Positions 50,839 to 60,459 of a stretch of DNA of 64,000 nucleotides are shown here, piece after piece (positions within the stretch are counted from its first letter, which is position 1; each line of letters begins with the position of its first letter). The notes beneath the pieces were generated by a model. It saw nothing but the letters and a program-made list of their open reading frames with translations. It searched no databases and was not told the origin of the DNA. Both the position numbers and the translations under genes were made by a program. The DNA comes from Amycolatopsis antarctica (lineage in GTDB: Bacteria; Actinomycetota; Actinomycetes; Mycobacteriales; Pseudonocardiaceae): assembly GCF_002262875.1 (NCBI RefSeq), contig NZ_NKYE01000006.1, forward strand, positions 124,001 through 188,000. Reading direction: 5' to 3'.

Positions 50839-51809
50839 GCCCGCGCCGCCAGTTCCAGCCGCTCCCGCACGGCCTTCGCCAGCACATCCGGTTCGAGCAC
50901 GACGACATCCGCACCATGGCCGGCGATCCAGTCCGCCGCGCCCTCGGGGAAGTACAGGTCGATCTCCGCCAGATCGCCGGGCTCCCCGCCGAGTTCCATG
51001 CTGCCGGTGATCGTCGCCCGTCTGCGCACCCCGGCGGCCCGGCCCCGCGCCACCCACAGCCGTGCCCGTGCGACCGGCGAGGTGTCCCGGGGCCCGGTGA
51101 CCGAGACGAACTCCAGCAGGTTCACCCCCTCCGGACGCCGCACCACCCCGCGCTCACCGACCACCCGCACCGCACCGGTGATCCGGGACAGCCGGAAGCA
51201 CCGCGGCGCGTTCCGGTCCCGGTCGTGCCCCACGACGTACCACCGGGCCCGCCAGGACACCACGCCCCACGGCTCCAGCACCCGCGCCAGCCGCTCCGGC
51301 GAACCCGACCTGCGGTACTCGAAACGCACCGCCTGCCGCGCCTGCACCGCCGCCAGCAGGGGCGCGAACGCCGGCTCGGCCCGCACCCTCGGCTCGACGA
51401 TCGTCTGCGCGTTCTGGTCCACCTCGACGCCGGCCGCGCGCAGTTTCACCAGCGCGCCCTGCGCCTGACCGGTCAGTTCCGGTGAATCCCACAGTCGCAC
51501 CGCCAGGCCCACGGCCGTCGCCTCGTCCGGCGCCAGTTCGATCTCGCCGAGTTCGTAGTCGCGGCGCGCGATGCGGTAGCCCTCGATGGAGTCGAAGGCC
51601 GAGTTCCGCCCCGTCTCCAACGGGATCCCCAGTTCCCGCAACTCGTTCTTGTCGCGCTCGAACATGCGGGAGAACGCCTCGTCGGACGCCGCGTCGGCGT
51701 AACCGGAGACAATGCCGCGGATTCGTTCCGCGGTGAGATACTGCCGAGTCGAGAGAAGGGCCAGCACCAGGTTGACCAGCCGTTCGGCGCGTGCGGTGGA
51801 CACCGCCAC
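50835..51809 (-). CDS. pafB: Transcriptional regulator PafB (HTH-WYL)
   Basis: 324 residues from a GTG at 51809 (VAVSTARAERLVNLV), matching the usual PafB start; an in-frame ATG at 51839 is less family-like. The N-terminal HTH reads LLSTRQYLTAERIRGIVSGYADAASDEAFSRMFERDKNELRELGIPLETG. The WYL domain follows at about 145-230 (ARQAVRFEYRRSGSPERLARVLEPWGVVSWRARWYVVGHDRDR). With PafC it activates DNA repair genes. In M. tuberculosis pafA lies directly upstream; here an island of three genes separates them. Confidence 0.94.
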   Translation of the reverse strand: MAVSTARAERLVNLVLALLSTRQYLTAERIRGIVSGYADAASDEAFSRMFERDKNELRELGIPLETGRNSAFDSIEGYRIARRDYELGEIELAPDEATAVGLAVRLWDSPELTGQAQGALVKLRAAGVEVDQNAQTIVEPRVRAEPAFAPLLAAVQARQAVRFEYRRSGSPERLARVLEPWGVVSWRARWYVVGHDRDRNAPRCFRLSRITGAVRVVGERGVVRRPEGVNLLEFVSVTGPRDTSPVARARLWVARGRAAGVRRRATITGSMELGGEPGDLAEIDLYFPEGAADWIAGHGADVVVLEPDVLAKAVRERLELAARA

Positions 51810-51896
51810 ACAGTAACCGCCCGCCGCGCGCCCGTTCATCAGGTCGCCCGTGCGCGTCGCGGCGGGACGCCAACGGCGCGGGTACGGTCGGCGGAC

Positions 51897-52634
51897 ATGA
51901 CCGACCGTGTCCTGCTCATCACCGGCGCGTCCCGCGGTATCGGCGCCGCCACCGCCCGGCTCGCCGCCCGGGACGGCTACCGGCTGGCGCTGCTGTCCCG
52001 CCACCGCGACTCCCTCGCCCCGCTCGTCGACGAAATCGGCCAGGACCGGGCGCTGGCGCTGGCCGCCGACGTCACCGACTGGGACGGGCTCAGCGCCGCG
52101 ATCGCGACCGCCGAGAACCACTACGGACGCCTCGACGCCGTGTTCGGCAACGCCGGTGTCATGCACCCCTCGACGTTCCTCGGCGGCGACAGCGACGACG
52201 ACTCCGGTGACGGCGACTCGGGCGGCGGCGTCCCGGAGAAGTGGCGGGACATGGTGCTCACCAACGTCTACGGCGCCGCCATCACCGCCAGAGCGGCGCT
52301 GCCCGCGCTCACCCGCACCGAGGGCCACCTGCTGCTCACCGGCTCCGTCGCCGGACGGGGCATCCGCCCGGGAAACCTCTACTCCGCCACCAAATGGGCC
52401 GTCACCGGGCTCGCCGGGGCCATCCGCGCCGAGGCCGTCGGCACCGGCGTGCGCGTCACGCTCATCCAGCCCGGACTGGTGGACACCGAACTCATCACCG
52501 CCGAGCAACGGGCCAAGCCCACCCTCGAACCCGAGGACATCGGCAACGCCGTGCTCTACGCGCTCGCCCAGCCCGCCCGCGTCGACGTCAACGAAATCGT
52601 CGTCCGCCCCACCGGCCAGGACCCCGAACGCTGA
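51897..52634 (+). CDS. SDR-family oxidoreductase
   Basis: 245 residues of classical short-chain dehydrogenase type. The cofactor motif is TGASRGIGAATARLA near 10-24, DVTDWDGL near 60 marks the adenine pocket and NAGVM near 88 is the NNAG-type motif. An unusual acidic, Gly/Ser/Asp-rich insert (about 95-115) follows. The catalytic set is S146-like in LLTGSVAGRG with YSATK (Y and K). It is cytoplasmic and NAD(P)-dependent with unknown substrate. It belongs to an accessory island between pafB and pafA, divergent from pafB. Confidence 0.9.
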   Translation: MTDRVLLITGASRGIGAATARLAARDGYRLALLSRHRDSLAPLVDEIGQDRALALAADVTDWDGLSAAIATAENHYGRLDAVFGNAGVMHPSTFLGGDSDDDSGDGDSGGGVPEKWRDMVLTNVYGAAITARAALPALTRTEGHLLLTGSVAGRGIRPGNLYSATKWAVTGLAGAIRAEAVGTGVRVTLIQPGLVDTELITAEQRAKPTLEPEDIGNAVLYALAQPARVDVNEIVVRPTGQDPER

Positions 52635-52643
52635 CCGGTGACC

Positions 52644-54010
52644 TCACGGCGCGACGGCATCGCAGGGCAGCTCCCGAGGCGCGGAACCCAGGTTGAACAG
52701 GATCGGCCGTGGGTCGTCGAAGTGGCGGTTGAGGTGGCGGTCGAGACCGCCGAGGGCGGGAACGAACCGCCCGGCGAGAGAGTGTGCGTCCGGTCCGGTC
52801 GGGTAGCGGAGGCCCGTCCCCTTCAGCAGGGCCGCCCGCCGCCCGGTGACGGCCGGATCGGCGGTCAGTTCGGCCATCAGGGCCCGAAGAGCGGTGACCC
52901 CGGCGCCAGCGACAGCGTCTGGGCATGGGTGTGCGTCGCGACGCGTTCGGCGGCGGGCCGCCGCTCGGGCTCGTAGTCGTCGAGCAGGGCCGGTGCCCCG
53001 TGCACCGCTCCGGCGAGTCGCCAGGCGAGACAGGCCGCGTCCTGCAGTCCGACATTGAGCCCCGGGGCCCCGACCGCGTTGTGCACATGCGCGGCGTCAC
53101 CCGCCAGCAGCACCCGGCCACGCCGATAGGTCTGCGCGATCCGGGTGTTGCGGCCCGACCAGCGTCGAAACTGGTGCGGCCCCGGCCCGGGCGGTGCGGT
53201 CATCGAGACGGCCGCACCGACAACCCGCTCGAACGCCGCGGCCATCCCGGATATCGACACCGGGGGCGCCTCCGAATCGGCCGAGTCCTCCGGTTCGTCC
53301 CATTCCATGGCGCTGACCAGAACCGCGCCGGACGACCGCGGCAGCATCGCCCAGGCACCACGTGGGGGCGGTTCCACCCGTAGAGCCCGAGCGATCCGAG
53401 GCCCGGAACGTCGACCTCTGCCGTCGAGGGGCGCACCACGCTGCCCGGAAGGCCGACCTCCGCCGAACGACAGACAACGGTGCTGCCGGTGACCCCGGGG
53501 AATCCGATGCCGGCGAACTCGCGAACCCGGCTGTGGGCACCATCGCAACCGACGACGTACTCCGCGCTCAGATCGCGCTCATCGCGACCGTGACGCACCC
53601 GAAGGCAGACCCCGTCCTCGGTCGCGGTCAGGCCGACCACCTCGTGCGAGCGGCGTACCTCGACACCCAGGTCGCCGAGACGTCCGGCGAGGGCACGTTC
53701 GAGTTCCTGTTGCGAGGTACCCACCCCGTGCAGCGGGCTCGCGGGGACGGCGGTGAGATCGAGCCCGACGCCGCCGAAACTGGAACGCCGGGGTCGCGGG
53801 CGACCCCTCGGGGTGCCCCAGCCGGGCAAGCACACCACGATGGTGGAGCAGCCGTACAACCTGCCCGACGACGCCGTTCGCCTTCGGTTCCCTGCTCGGC
53901 ACGGCAAGGCGGTCGAGCACCGTCACCGCGACACCGGCCCGGGCGAGATCACCGGCGAGCAACAGCCCCGTCGGTCCGGAGCCGACGACGACCAACTCGG
54001 AGGAATCCAT
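52644..54010 (-). pseudogene. FAD-dependent aromatic-ring monooxygenase, broken by three frameshifts
   Basis: The gene can be followed through four segments in changing frames. The N-terminus (54010 to about 53780) has the flavin motif VVVGSGPTGLLLAGDLARAG. The next (about 53780-53380) has LERALAGRLGDLGVEVRRSHEVVG and VVGCDGAHSRVR. The third (about 53380-52895) has RVLLAGDAAHVHNAVGAPGLNVGLQDA, the GD motif. The last (about 52895-52644) is the C-terminal LRALMAELTADP region. Shifts lie near 53778, 53375 and 52895. Three independent indels make a sequencing artefact unlikely. The intact family hydroxylates phenols or polyketides using NAD(P)H. Confidence 0.85.
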
Positions 54011-54141
54011 CAGCCCATGCTGGCCGCTCCCCAAGCACTTCCGGACACGAGGGCGTACCAGGCACCATCCAGCCCGGCGGTGAAATCACCGCTGCAGGCC
54101 CCGCGGACGCAGTCAGCGCCACTCGGTGGAACACCGGCGGA

Positions 54142-54957
54142 TCACCCGGCAAGCAGAGCGAGTTGCCTGGCCTGAGCCACCAGGATCCCGGTGGAGTCCC
54201 AGACCTCGAAGTCCTCCTCGTGGTAGCCGTCGATCACGTGCCGCGTGGACACCCGGCAGGCCAGCCATCCCGGGGCCGGCCGGGCGCGCAGATGCACCGT
54301 CAGCTCGACCGTCAGCGAACCCGCCGCCCCCAGCTCCATCACCGCCGGGGCCGCGGCGTCCACCAGCATCGTCAGCCCCGGAAGGTCCGCGTCCCGGCCG
54401 TCCCGGAACCGCATCCAGAACTCCGCGGACGGTTCCCCGCTGGGCACGCCACGCCACCAGCCGGTCACCTCCGGCACCCGATATTCGACCCGGTGCGCCA
54501 CCGACCCCTCCGGCAGTCCCATGCCCGCCACCGGATCCACACACACCTCCGGCACCGGTAGCGCGGGCGGCGCGTTGCGGAGCACCGTCGGCCCGCGTGC
54601 GGCGTCGAAGTCGGTGAAGGTCGCCACCGCCCGCAGGACCTCCCGGCCGTCCTGGCGCAGACCGCCCTGCACGGTCGCCAGCCGCCGTCCCGCCCGCACC
54701 AGCTCGGTGCCGATCCGCGCCGGGCCCGCGACCCCCGCGCGCAGGAAGAACGCCGACACGACCAGCGGATCCGGCAGCGGACTGACCCGGCACAACGCCC
54801 GGACGGTCACGCCCAGCAGATAACCGCCGTTCGCCGTCCCGCCGATCGCCTGCCAGCGATCCGCGACCGTCGCGGTGAAACCACCACCGCCGGCAGGCCG
54901 CACGCCGGTGTCGGTGTCGAACTCGAAGCCGCCTCGCGCGGTCGTCTCACTGGTCAT
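54142..54957 (-). CDS. Acyl-CoA thioesterase-like double-hotdog protein (TesB-like)
   Basis: 271 residues. The N-terminal hotdog contains ADRWQAIGGTANGGYLLGVTVRAL near 32-55, where the NGGYL segment forms the helix of the fold, and AFFLRAGVAGPARI. The C-terminal half has AEFWMRFRDGRDADL and LTVELTVHLRARPAPGWLACRVSTRHVIDGYHEEDFEVWDSTGILVAQARQL, the second hotdog. Such proteins hydrolyse or bind acyl-CoA. It lies in the accessory island with the SDR and the broken monooxygenase on the side of pafA. Substrate unknown. Confidence 0.85.
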   Translation of the reverse strand: MTSETTARGGFEFDTDTGVRPAGGGGFTATVADRWQAIGGTANGGYLLGVTVRALCRVSPLPDPLVVSAFFLRAGVAGPARIGTELVRAGRRLATVQGGLRQDGREVLRAVATFTDFDAARGPTVLRNAPPALPVPEVCVDPVAGMGLPEGSVAHRVEYRVPEVTGWWRGVPSGEPSAEFWMRFRDGRDADLPGLTMLVDAAAPAVMELGAAGSLTVELTVHLRARPAPGWLACRVSTRHVIDGYHEEDFEVWDSTGILVAQARQLALLAG

Positions 54958-55012
54958 GCGATCAGCTTCCGCCGCGCATCCCGCGACGTCGACTACCTCG
55001 GGGGTAAGGCCG

Positions 55013-56371
55013 CTACAGCGAACCGATCAGGCGCTCCACCCGCTCGTCCACCGCGCGGAACGGGTCCTTGCACAACACCGTCCGCTGCGCCTGGTCGTTC
55101 AGCTTCAGGTGCACCCAGTCGACGGTGAAGTCCCGGCCCGCCTGCTGCGCCGCCGCGATGAAGTCGCCGCGCAGCTTCGCCCGCGTCGTCTGCGGCGGGG
55201 TGTCCTTGGCGAGCTCGATCTCCCCGTCGTCGGTCACCCGCTTGATCAATCCCTTGCGCTGCAACAGATCGAAGATGCCACGGCCGCGGCGGATGTCGTG
55301 GTAGGCGAGATCGAGCTGAGCGATCCGCGGGCTGGACAGGTCCAGGTCGTGCTTCGTCCGGTACCGCTCCACCAGACGGTGCTTGATCGCCCAGTCGATC
55401 TCGGTGTCGATCTTGCTGAAGTCCTGCTGCTCCACCGCGTCCAGCGCCCGGCCCCACAACTCCACGACCCGCTCCGCCGTCGGCCCGGAACCGTTCTCCG
55501 CCACGTGCGCCACGGCCTTCGCGTGGTACTCACGCTGGATGTCCAGCGCCGAGGCCTCCCTGCCCCCCGCCAGCCGCACCTGCCGCTTACCGGTCAGGTC
55601 GTGGCTGATCTCCCGAATCGCCCGGATCGGGTTGTCCAGCGTGAAATCCCGGAACTGCACACCGTGCTCGATCATCTCCAGCACAAGGTGCGCCGCGCCG
55701 ACCTTCAGCAGCGTCGTCGGCTCGGCCATGTTCGAATCGCCGACGATCACGTGCAGCCGCCGGTAACGCTCCGCGTCCGCGTGCGGCTCGTCGCGGGTGT
55801 TGATGATCGGCCTCGACCGCGTTGTGGCGCTCGACACACCTTCCCAGATGTGTTCCGCCCGCTGGGAAAGGCAGTACACCGCGCCCCTGGGCGTCTGCAG
55901 CACCTTGCCCGCACCGCACACGAGCTGGCGCGTCACCAGGAACGGCAGCAGCACGTCCGCGATCCGGGAGAACTCCCCCGCCCGCGTCACCAGATAGTTC
56001 TCGTGACAGCCGTACGAGTTGCCCGCCGAGTCGGTGTTGTTCTTGAACAGGAAGATGTCACCACCGATGCCCTCGTCCGCCAGCCGCCGCTCCGCGTCGA
56101 CCAGCAGGTCCTCCAGGATCCGCTCACCCGCCTTGTCGTGCGTCACGAGCTGGGTCAGATCGTCACACTCCGCCGTCGCGTACTCGGGATGCGAACCCAC
56201 GTCCAAGTAGAGACGCGAGCCGTTGGACAGGAAGACGTTCGAGGACCGGCCCCACGACACCACTCGCCGGAACAGGTACCTGGCCACCTCGTCAGGCGAG
56301 AGCCGTCGCTGTCCGTGGAACGTGCAGGTGACCCCGAACTCGGTTTCGATGCCAAAGATCCGCCGCTGCAT
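55013..56371 (-). CDS. pafA: Pup-protein ligase PafA
   Basis: 452 residues from ATG 56371, the same length as the M. tuberculosis protein. The N-terminal [11 protein letters not shown] gives the metal-binding glutamate E9, and [16 protein letters not shown] near 55-70 gives the catalytic aspartate D57. [21 protein letters not shown] and [28 protein letters not shown] are family signatures shared with Dop. It attaches Pup to lysines of target proteins using ATP, marking them for the proteasome. It is separated from pup, prcBA and dop by about 2.1 kb of inserted genes on this side and from pafB on the other. Confidence 0.97.
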   Translation of the reverse strand: MQRRIFGIETEFGVTCTFHGQRRLSPDEVARYLFRRVVSWGRSSNVFLSNGSRLYLDVGSHPEYATAECDDLTQLVTHDKAGERILEDLLVDAERRLADEGIGGDIFLFKNNTDSAGNSYGCHENYLVTRAGEFSRIADVLLPFLVTRQLVCGAGKVLQTPRGAVYCLSQRAEHIWEGVSSATTRSRPIINTRDEPHADAERYRRLHVIVGDSNMAEPTTLLKVGAAHLVLEMIEHGVQFRDFTLDNPIRAIREISHDLTGKRQVRLAGGREASALDIQREYHAKAVAHVAENGSGPTAERVVELWGRALDAVEQQDFSKIDTEIDWAIKHRLVERYRTKHDLDLSSPRIAQLDLAYHDIRRGRGIFDLLQRKGLIKRVTDDGEIELAKDTPPQTTRAKLRGDFIAAAQQAGRDFTVDWVHLKLNDQAQRTVLCKDPFRAVDERVERLIGSL

Positions 56372-56449
56372 CTCACAAGAGTAGGCGCTACCCCCACCCG
56401 GCCGGTGCGCCGTTCGGGCGGCGACACGCCGTGGGCTACGTTGCGCAGT

Positions 56450-57934
56450 GTGTTGACCCACTTGAAGCGCCCCCTGCGTCAGGTCGGCCGCACGGACCGT
56501 GACCTGGTCCGTCGCAGCGCCGCACTGCCCCGCACCCGGGCCGACGATGTGCTGACCGCGCTCTCCCGCTCGGCCAACAAGTCGCGCCTCTGGTGGGGTG
56601 TCGCCGCCGTCCTCGCCGTGCGCAAGGGAACCCCCCGCCGCGCCGCCCTCCGCGGCGTCGCCGCCATCGCCGGTGCCAGTGCCGTCGCCAACCTCGCCGG
56701 CAAACCGCTGTTCCCCCGCCGCAGGCCCGCCGCCGAGGAAGTACCCGAGCACCGCAGGCTGGTCCGCAGGCCCACCTCCTCGTCCTTCCCCTCCGGCCAC
56801 TCCGCCTCCGCCGCCGCGTTCACCACCGCCGTCGCGATGGAGTTCCCGGCCGCCGGGCTGGCCATCGCCCCGCTGGCCGCCGCGGTCGCCTACTCCCGTG
56901 TGCACACCGGCGTCCACTGGCCAAGCGACGTCGGCGCCGGAGCACTCATCGGTATCGGTATCGCCGGCGCCACCCGCCACTGGTGGCCGCTGCAGACCGG
57001 TCAGCCCGCCGAGACCGCCCACCGGGCCGAGGCGCCACTGATGCACGACGGCGAGGACATGCTCGCACTGGTCAACCCCAAATCCGGCGTCGACGGCCAG
57101 GACCCCACCGAGGACGTCCGCTACGCCTGGCCCAAGGCCACGATCGTCTACCCGGACCCGAGCACCGACATCCGCACCCAGCTCGCCGACGAGATCCGTG
57201 TGCGGCAGGGCAGTGTGCGGGCACTGGGCGTCGCGGGGGGCGACGGCACCGTCGCCGCCGTCGCCTCCGTCGCCGCCGAACACGAACTCCCGCTCGCCCT
57301 GATCCCCGCCGGCACGCTCAACCACTTCGCCCGCGACGTCGGGGTGCGCTCCGTGGAGGACGCCGACGAAGCCACCGAGGACGGCAAGGCCGTCGGCATC
57401 GACCTCGGCGAGGTCGAGGTCAGCGGCGGAGCGGGCGACGCCCGTCGTTGGTTCGTCAACACGGCCAGTCTCGGCGGCTACCCGGAGATGGTGCGTATCC
57501 GGGAGAGGCTCCAGCAGCGGCACCCGAAGTGGCCGTCGGCGGCGCTCGCGATGGCCCGCTCCCTGCGCCATGCCCGTCCGCTGCCGGTGCGCCTCAACGG
57601 CAGTGAGACTTCCGTCTGGCTCATCTTCGTCGGCAACGGCACGTACTCCCCCAAGGGTTTCGCGCCGTCCAGCAGGCCCGCGCTGGACACCGGCATGCTC
57701 GACGTCCGATACCTGCGCGCCGACCTGCCGTACTCACGCGCCCGGTTCATCCTCGCGGTCGTCACCAACTCTCTGCACGCCAGCCACGTGTACCGCCAGT
57801 ACGACCTGCCGGAGCTGGACGTGGAACTGCTCGACGGCAACCGCCGTGTCGCCACCGACGGTGAGGTCGGCCCGCTGGGCAACCGGTTCGTGTTCCGCTC
57901 CCGTCCCAGCGCGCTGGCGATCTACCGGCGCTGA
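56450..57934 (+). CDS. Fusion of PAP2 phosphatase and diacylglycerol kinase-like domains
   Basis: 494 residues from the GTG at 56450. The N-terminal half is a PAP2 phosphatase: KPLFPRRRP near 85-93, [13 protein letters not shown] near 112-124 and [16 protein letters not shown] near 149-164, with membrane helices around them. From about 205 on is a DAGK catalytic domain: [28 protein letters not shown] near 262-278 (GGDG) and [15 protein letters not shown]. The fused arrangement is known in actinobacteria. It may interconvert lipid phosphates, for example dephosphorylating and rephosphorylating a lipid. It is divergent from pafA, 78 bases apart. Confidence 0.9.
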   Translation: MLTHLKRPLRQVGRTDRDLVRRSAALPRTRADDVLTALSRSANKSRLWWGVAAVLAVRKGTPRRAALRGVAAIAGASAVANLAGKPLFPRRRPAAEEVPEHRRLVRRPTSSSFPSGHSASAAAFTTAVAMEFPAAGLAIAPLAAAVAYSRVHTGVHWPSDVGAGALIGIGIAGATRHWWPLQTGQPAETAHRAEAPLMHDGEDMLALVNPKSGVDGQDPTEDVRYAWPKATIVYPDPSTDIRTQLADEIRVRQGSVRALGVAGGDGTVAAVASVAAEHELPLALIPAGTLNHFARDVGVRSVEDADEATEDGKAVGIDLGEVEVSGGAGDARRWFVNTASLGGYPEMVRIRERLQQRHPKWPSAALAMARSLRHARPLPVRLNGSETSVWLIFVGNGTYSPKGFAPSSRPALDTGMLDVRYLRADLPYSRARFILAVVTNSLHASHVYRQYDLPELDVELLDGNRRVATDGEVGPLGNRFVFRSRPSALAIYRR

Positions 57935-57946
57935 GCGGGCGGCGGC

Positions 57947-58389
57947 TCAGGCCCGGTCCGCCGCCCCTTCGGCGGTGCTCTCGCCGGGCCGCAGCGTGCC
58001 GAAGCTCCATTCGTAGCCCTCCGGATCGAGTACTCGGCAGCGGTACACCCCCACTCGGTCGCCTCCGGCTTCCACACGACCGTCGCGCCGGCGTCCACCG
58101 CGGCCTCGTGGATCGCGTGCACCTCGGTCTCGGTCGCCACGCTCAGGTACACGCCGTGGCCGACCGTCTCGCCCCGGCGGGTGCAGCGCTCGTAGTCGTT
58201 GTCGTCGCTGAACACGATGGTCCCGGCACCCTCGCGCCGCAGCTCCGCGTGCACGACGCCGCCGTGCTCGTCGGCGAACTCGACGGTGGTGGTGAAGCCG
58301 AAGACCCGCTCCAGCCAGCGCAGCGCAGCGGGTGCGTCCCGGTTGAAGTAGGCGTGCAGCGTGAGGCGGCGGTTGGCGGTCTCAGTCAT
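57947..58389 (-). pseudogene. VOC-family protein with a frameshift in a five-G run
   Basis: The first 112 residues (MTETANRRLTLHAYFNRDAPAA... to KPEATEWG) are an intact VOC module. At the run of five G on the minus strand (58048-58052) the frame must shift by one base to continue as VYRCRVLDPEGYEWSFG...TAEGAADRA and stop at 57947. The last segment is a typical VOC C-terminus (DPEG...WSFG). Without the shift the reading continues to 57922 as a Pro/Arg-rich tail. The homopolymer suggests a single missing base, real or from sequencing. If functional, it would be a small metal-binding enzyme of unknown substrate. Confidence 0.75.
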
Positions 58390-58413
58390 GCCGGGCGGAT
58401 CTGACGATGGGGA

Positions 58414-59517
58414 TCACGACACCGCAATTGTCATCGTGAAGTCACGGCCGAGTAGCCCGGAGAGTCGCTCGACTTCGTCGTCGAGCTCCTCGCGGGACGG
58501 GCGTTCCACTTCGGCGAACCAGGACACGGCCACTACTCCTCGGTCGATGTTCCATGTGGCCGAGACTTGTCCGGCTTGCAATGCCACGTTCGCACCTCGG
58601 GTCACGGCCGGACGGCGCGCGGCGGGGACGATGCGGTGGTCAGCGGTGCCCGCTCCGAGCATCCACTGATCGTATCCTGGTAGCAGGATTACTCCTTCCG
58701 GCTTCGGGGCGGCCGCGGTCAGGGAGGCGAGGTGCTCGCGCAGGTGCAGCATGGGGCTGCCGTCGACCTGAATCTCGGCAATATGGTCCTGGATGAGATC
58801 ACCGATCCAACCGTCCAGCCGTCGGCGGCCGGCACTGAGACCTGCGACCAGCCAATAGCGCAAGTTGTCCCGTGTCGCCGGCCCGTAAGCGGCCAGGTAG
58901 GCCAGGATTGCTCGCCTTCCGGCCTCGTGGAGGTCGGGAATGCCTGTCCATCGGGGACTTGCTGCCGGCGACTGGAAGGTGATTTGTCCGTCCTGGACTG
59001 GGCCGAAGCACAGGTCCCCTTGCCATGCCAGCGGCTTGAGCAGAGTGTGACTGGGATCAGCGAGTGCGGCCCGCAGATGCCGGAATCGAGGGTAGTTCGC
59101 AACCCTCTCGATCAGTTCGGCGTGGCGAACAGGCCTGTGCGCGACAACGTCGCGCACCACCTCTCGGAGGGCTGGCCAGTCCCGCGGACTCAGCTTGTAG
59201 TGGGCCTGCCAGCTCGGCAGTTCCCATTGGCGATTCGCACAGCGAACCGCCAGATAAACGCCGGCGTCATCGGCGGCGAGCAGATGCGTGGCGCCGCGGA
59301 AGGCGTAGGTCCGGATCAGGTCGCCGTCACTCAACGCGCCCGCGAGCGCGTCGGACGAGGGCCGGGCCGACCGCCGCCCTGTGGCCAGGCCGGGGTCGCC
59401 CGACCACGCAGGAACGGCCCCGAGCCGGCGAACCACCTCAGTGACCGACCTCGCCCCCGCGACGAGAAAGTGCCGTTCCAGACGCCAGGCCAGCGCTTGC
59501 GCCAGTGACACGTCCAT
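58414..59517 (-). CDS. Winged-helix DNA-binding protein (YcaQ/AlkZ-like HTH_42 family)
   Basis: 367 residues. The pattern LAWRLERHFL...VPAWSGDPGLATGRRS...DLIRTYAFRGATHLLAADDAGVYL near 10-85 and the later RAILAYLAAYGPATRDNLRYWL near 200-221 and LLPGYDQWMLG near 277-287 fit the HTH_42 family of tandem winged helices. AlkZ/AlkX members are DNA glycosylases that unhook interstrand crosslinks and are often encoded in antibiotic clusters. The catalytic QxQ or QxD motif is not clearly present, so the activity is uncertain. Its base composition looks lower in GC than its neighbours, hinting at transfer. A MITE-like element lies at its 5' side. Confidence 0.8.
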   Translation of the reverse strand: MDVSLAQALAWRLERHFLVAGARSVTEVVRRLGAVPAWSGDPGLATGRRSARPSSDALAGALSDGDLIRTYAFRGATHLLAADDAGVYLAVRCANRQWELPSWQAHYKLSPRDWPALREVVRDVVAHRPVRHAELIERVANYPRFRHLRAALADPSHTLLKPLAWQGDLCFGPVQDGQITFQSPAASPRWTGIPDLHEAGRRAILAYLAAYGPATRDNLRYWLVAGLSAGRRRLDGWIGDLIQDHIAEIQVDGSPMLHLREHLASLTAAAPKPEGVILLPGYDQWMLGAGTADHRIVPAARRPAVTRGANVALQAGQVSATWNIDRGVVAVSWFAEVERPSREELDDEVERLSGLLGRDFTMTIAVS

Positions 59518-59530
59518 GCAACAAGACTAG

Positions 59531-59626
59531 TACTCCCAGCCATAGCTCATGATCTTGCGGCGTGACGGCCACTACCGGCGACAAAGCAGCGCCAACGAAG
59601 AGATACAACGATCTACGACTGAAGTA
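59531..59626. mobile_element. Second MITE-like element, 96 bp, flanked by CTAG
   Basis: CTAG occurs directly on both sides (59527-59530 and 59627-59630). The ends begin TACTCCCAGCCATAG and, read inward from the right, TACTTCAGTCGTAG, an imperfect inverted repeat. It is AT-richer than its surroundings and has no coding capacity. As with the element at 17497-17655, the flanking CTAG forms the TAG stop of the neighbouring minus-strand gene, here the methyltransferase. Confidence 0.5.
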
Positions 59627-60385
59627 CTAGGCCGGTCGTTTCCGCGTTTCGACGAGGAAACGCTTCGTGTAGGCCTGAAACGATCCCCCCTCCCGGATCC
59701 GCTCGTGCATCGCGCGCAGCCGATCGCGGTACCGGTCCACCTCGAACCCGGGGACCGTCCAGACCACCTTGCGCAGGAAATAGACGACGGCGCCGACGTC
59801 GTGGAACTCGGCGAGCAGCGACTCCGAGCGCAGGTCGACCACGTCCATCCCGGCCCGCTCCGCTGCCGCCACCGCCCGGCCGGTGCTTCGCGAGTCATCC
59901 ACGGGCTGCGGTCCGAGGAAGAACTCGGTCAGTTCCGCCATGGTCGCCTGCCCGACCTGCTGGGAAAGGAAGGTCCCACCGGGGCGCAACACCCGGCCGA
60001 TCTCGTCCCACCACGTCGTCACCGGGTGCCGGGCCGACACCAGATCGACAGTGCCCGCACGCAAGGGCAGGCGCGGCACGTCACCGGCCGCGACAACGTG
60101 CACTCCCAGCGGACGCAGGTTCACCGAGGCACGCGCCAGGTTCGGCGGCCACGACTCGACGGCGACCGTCAACGGGGCCCGTCGTCCCACACCGGCAAGC
60201 ACCTCGCCCCCGCCGGTCTGCACGTCGAGCGCCACCCCGGCCTCGGCCATCCGGGCGGCCAGCAACCGCGCGTAACCCCAGGACGGTCGTTCCTCGGTAG
60301 CCCGGCCGTCCAGCCAGGCGAAGTCCCAGCCGTCCACCGGGACGGCGGCGGCCTCGGCGACCAGGTCCTCGAACTCGCGATCCAT
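59627..60385 (-). CDS. Class I SAM-dependent methyltransferase
   Basis: 252 residues from ATG 60385 (MDREFEDLVAEAAAVP). The Rossmann-type core reads ALDVQTGGGEVLAGV near 54-68 (motif I), VVAAGDVPRLPLRAGTVDLVSARHPVTTWWDEIGRVLRPGGTFLSQQVG near 98-146 (motifs II-IV with LRPGG). The C-terminus VWTVPGFEVDRYRDRLRAMHERIREGG is shared with a group of actinobacterial methyltransferases of unknown target. Its stop codon TAG coincides with the CTAG flank of the adjacent MITE-like element. It lies between the broken region and prcA. Confidence 0.85.
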   Translation of the reverse strand: MDREFEDLVAEAAAVPVDGWDFAWLDGRATEERPSWGYARLLAARMAEAGVALDVQTGGGEVLAGVGRRAPLTVAVESWPPNLARASVNLRPLGVHVVAAGDVPRLPLRAGTVDLVSARHPVTTWWDEIGRVLRPGGTFLSQQVGQATMAELTEFFLGPQPVDDSRSTGRAVAAAERAGMDVVDLRSESLLAEFHDVGAVVYFLRKVVWTVPGFEVDRYRDRLRAMHERIREGGSFQAYTKRFLVETRKRPA

Positions 60386-60459
60386 CCGGCAACCGTGCCA
60401 TGTGGACGAATGGGCGGCCACCGGATTCCCGGCGACCGCCCACTCCTGCCTGCGATGTC

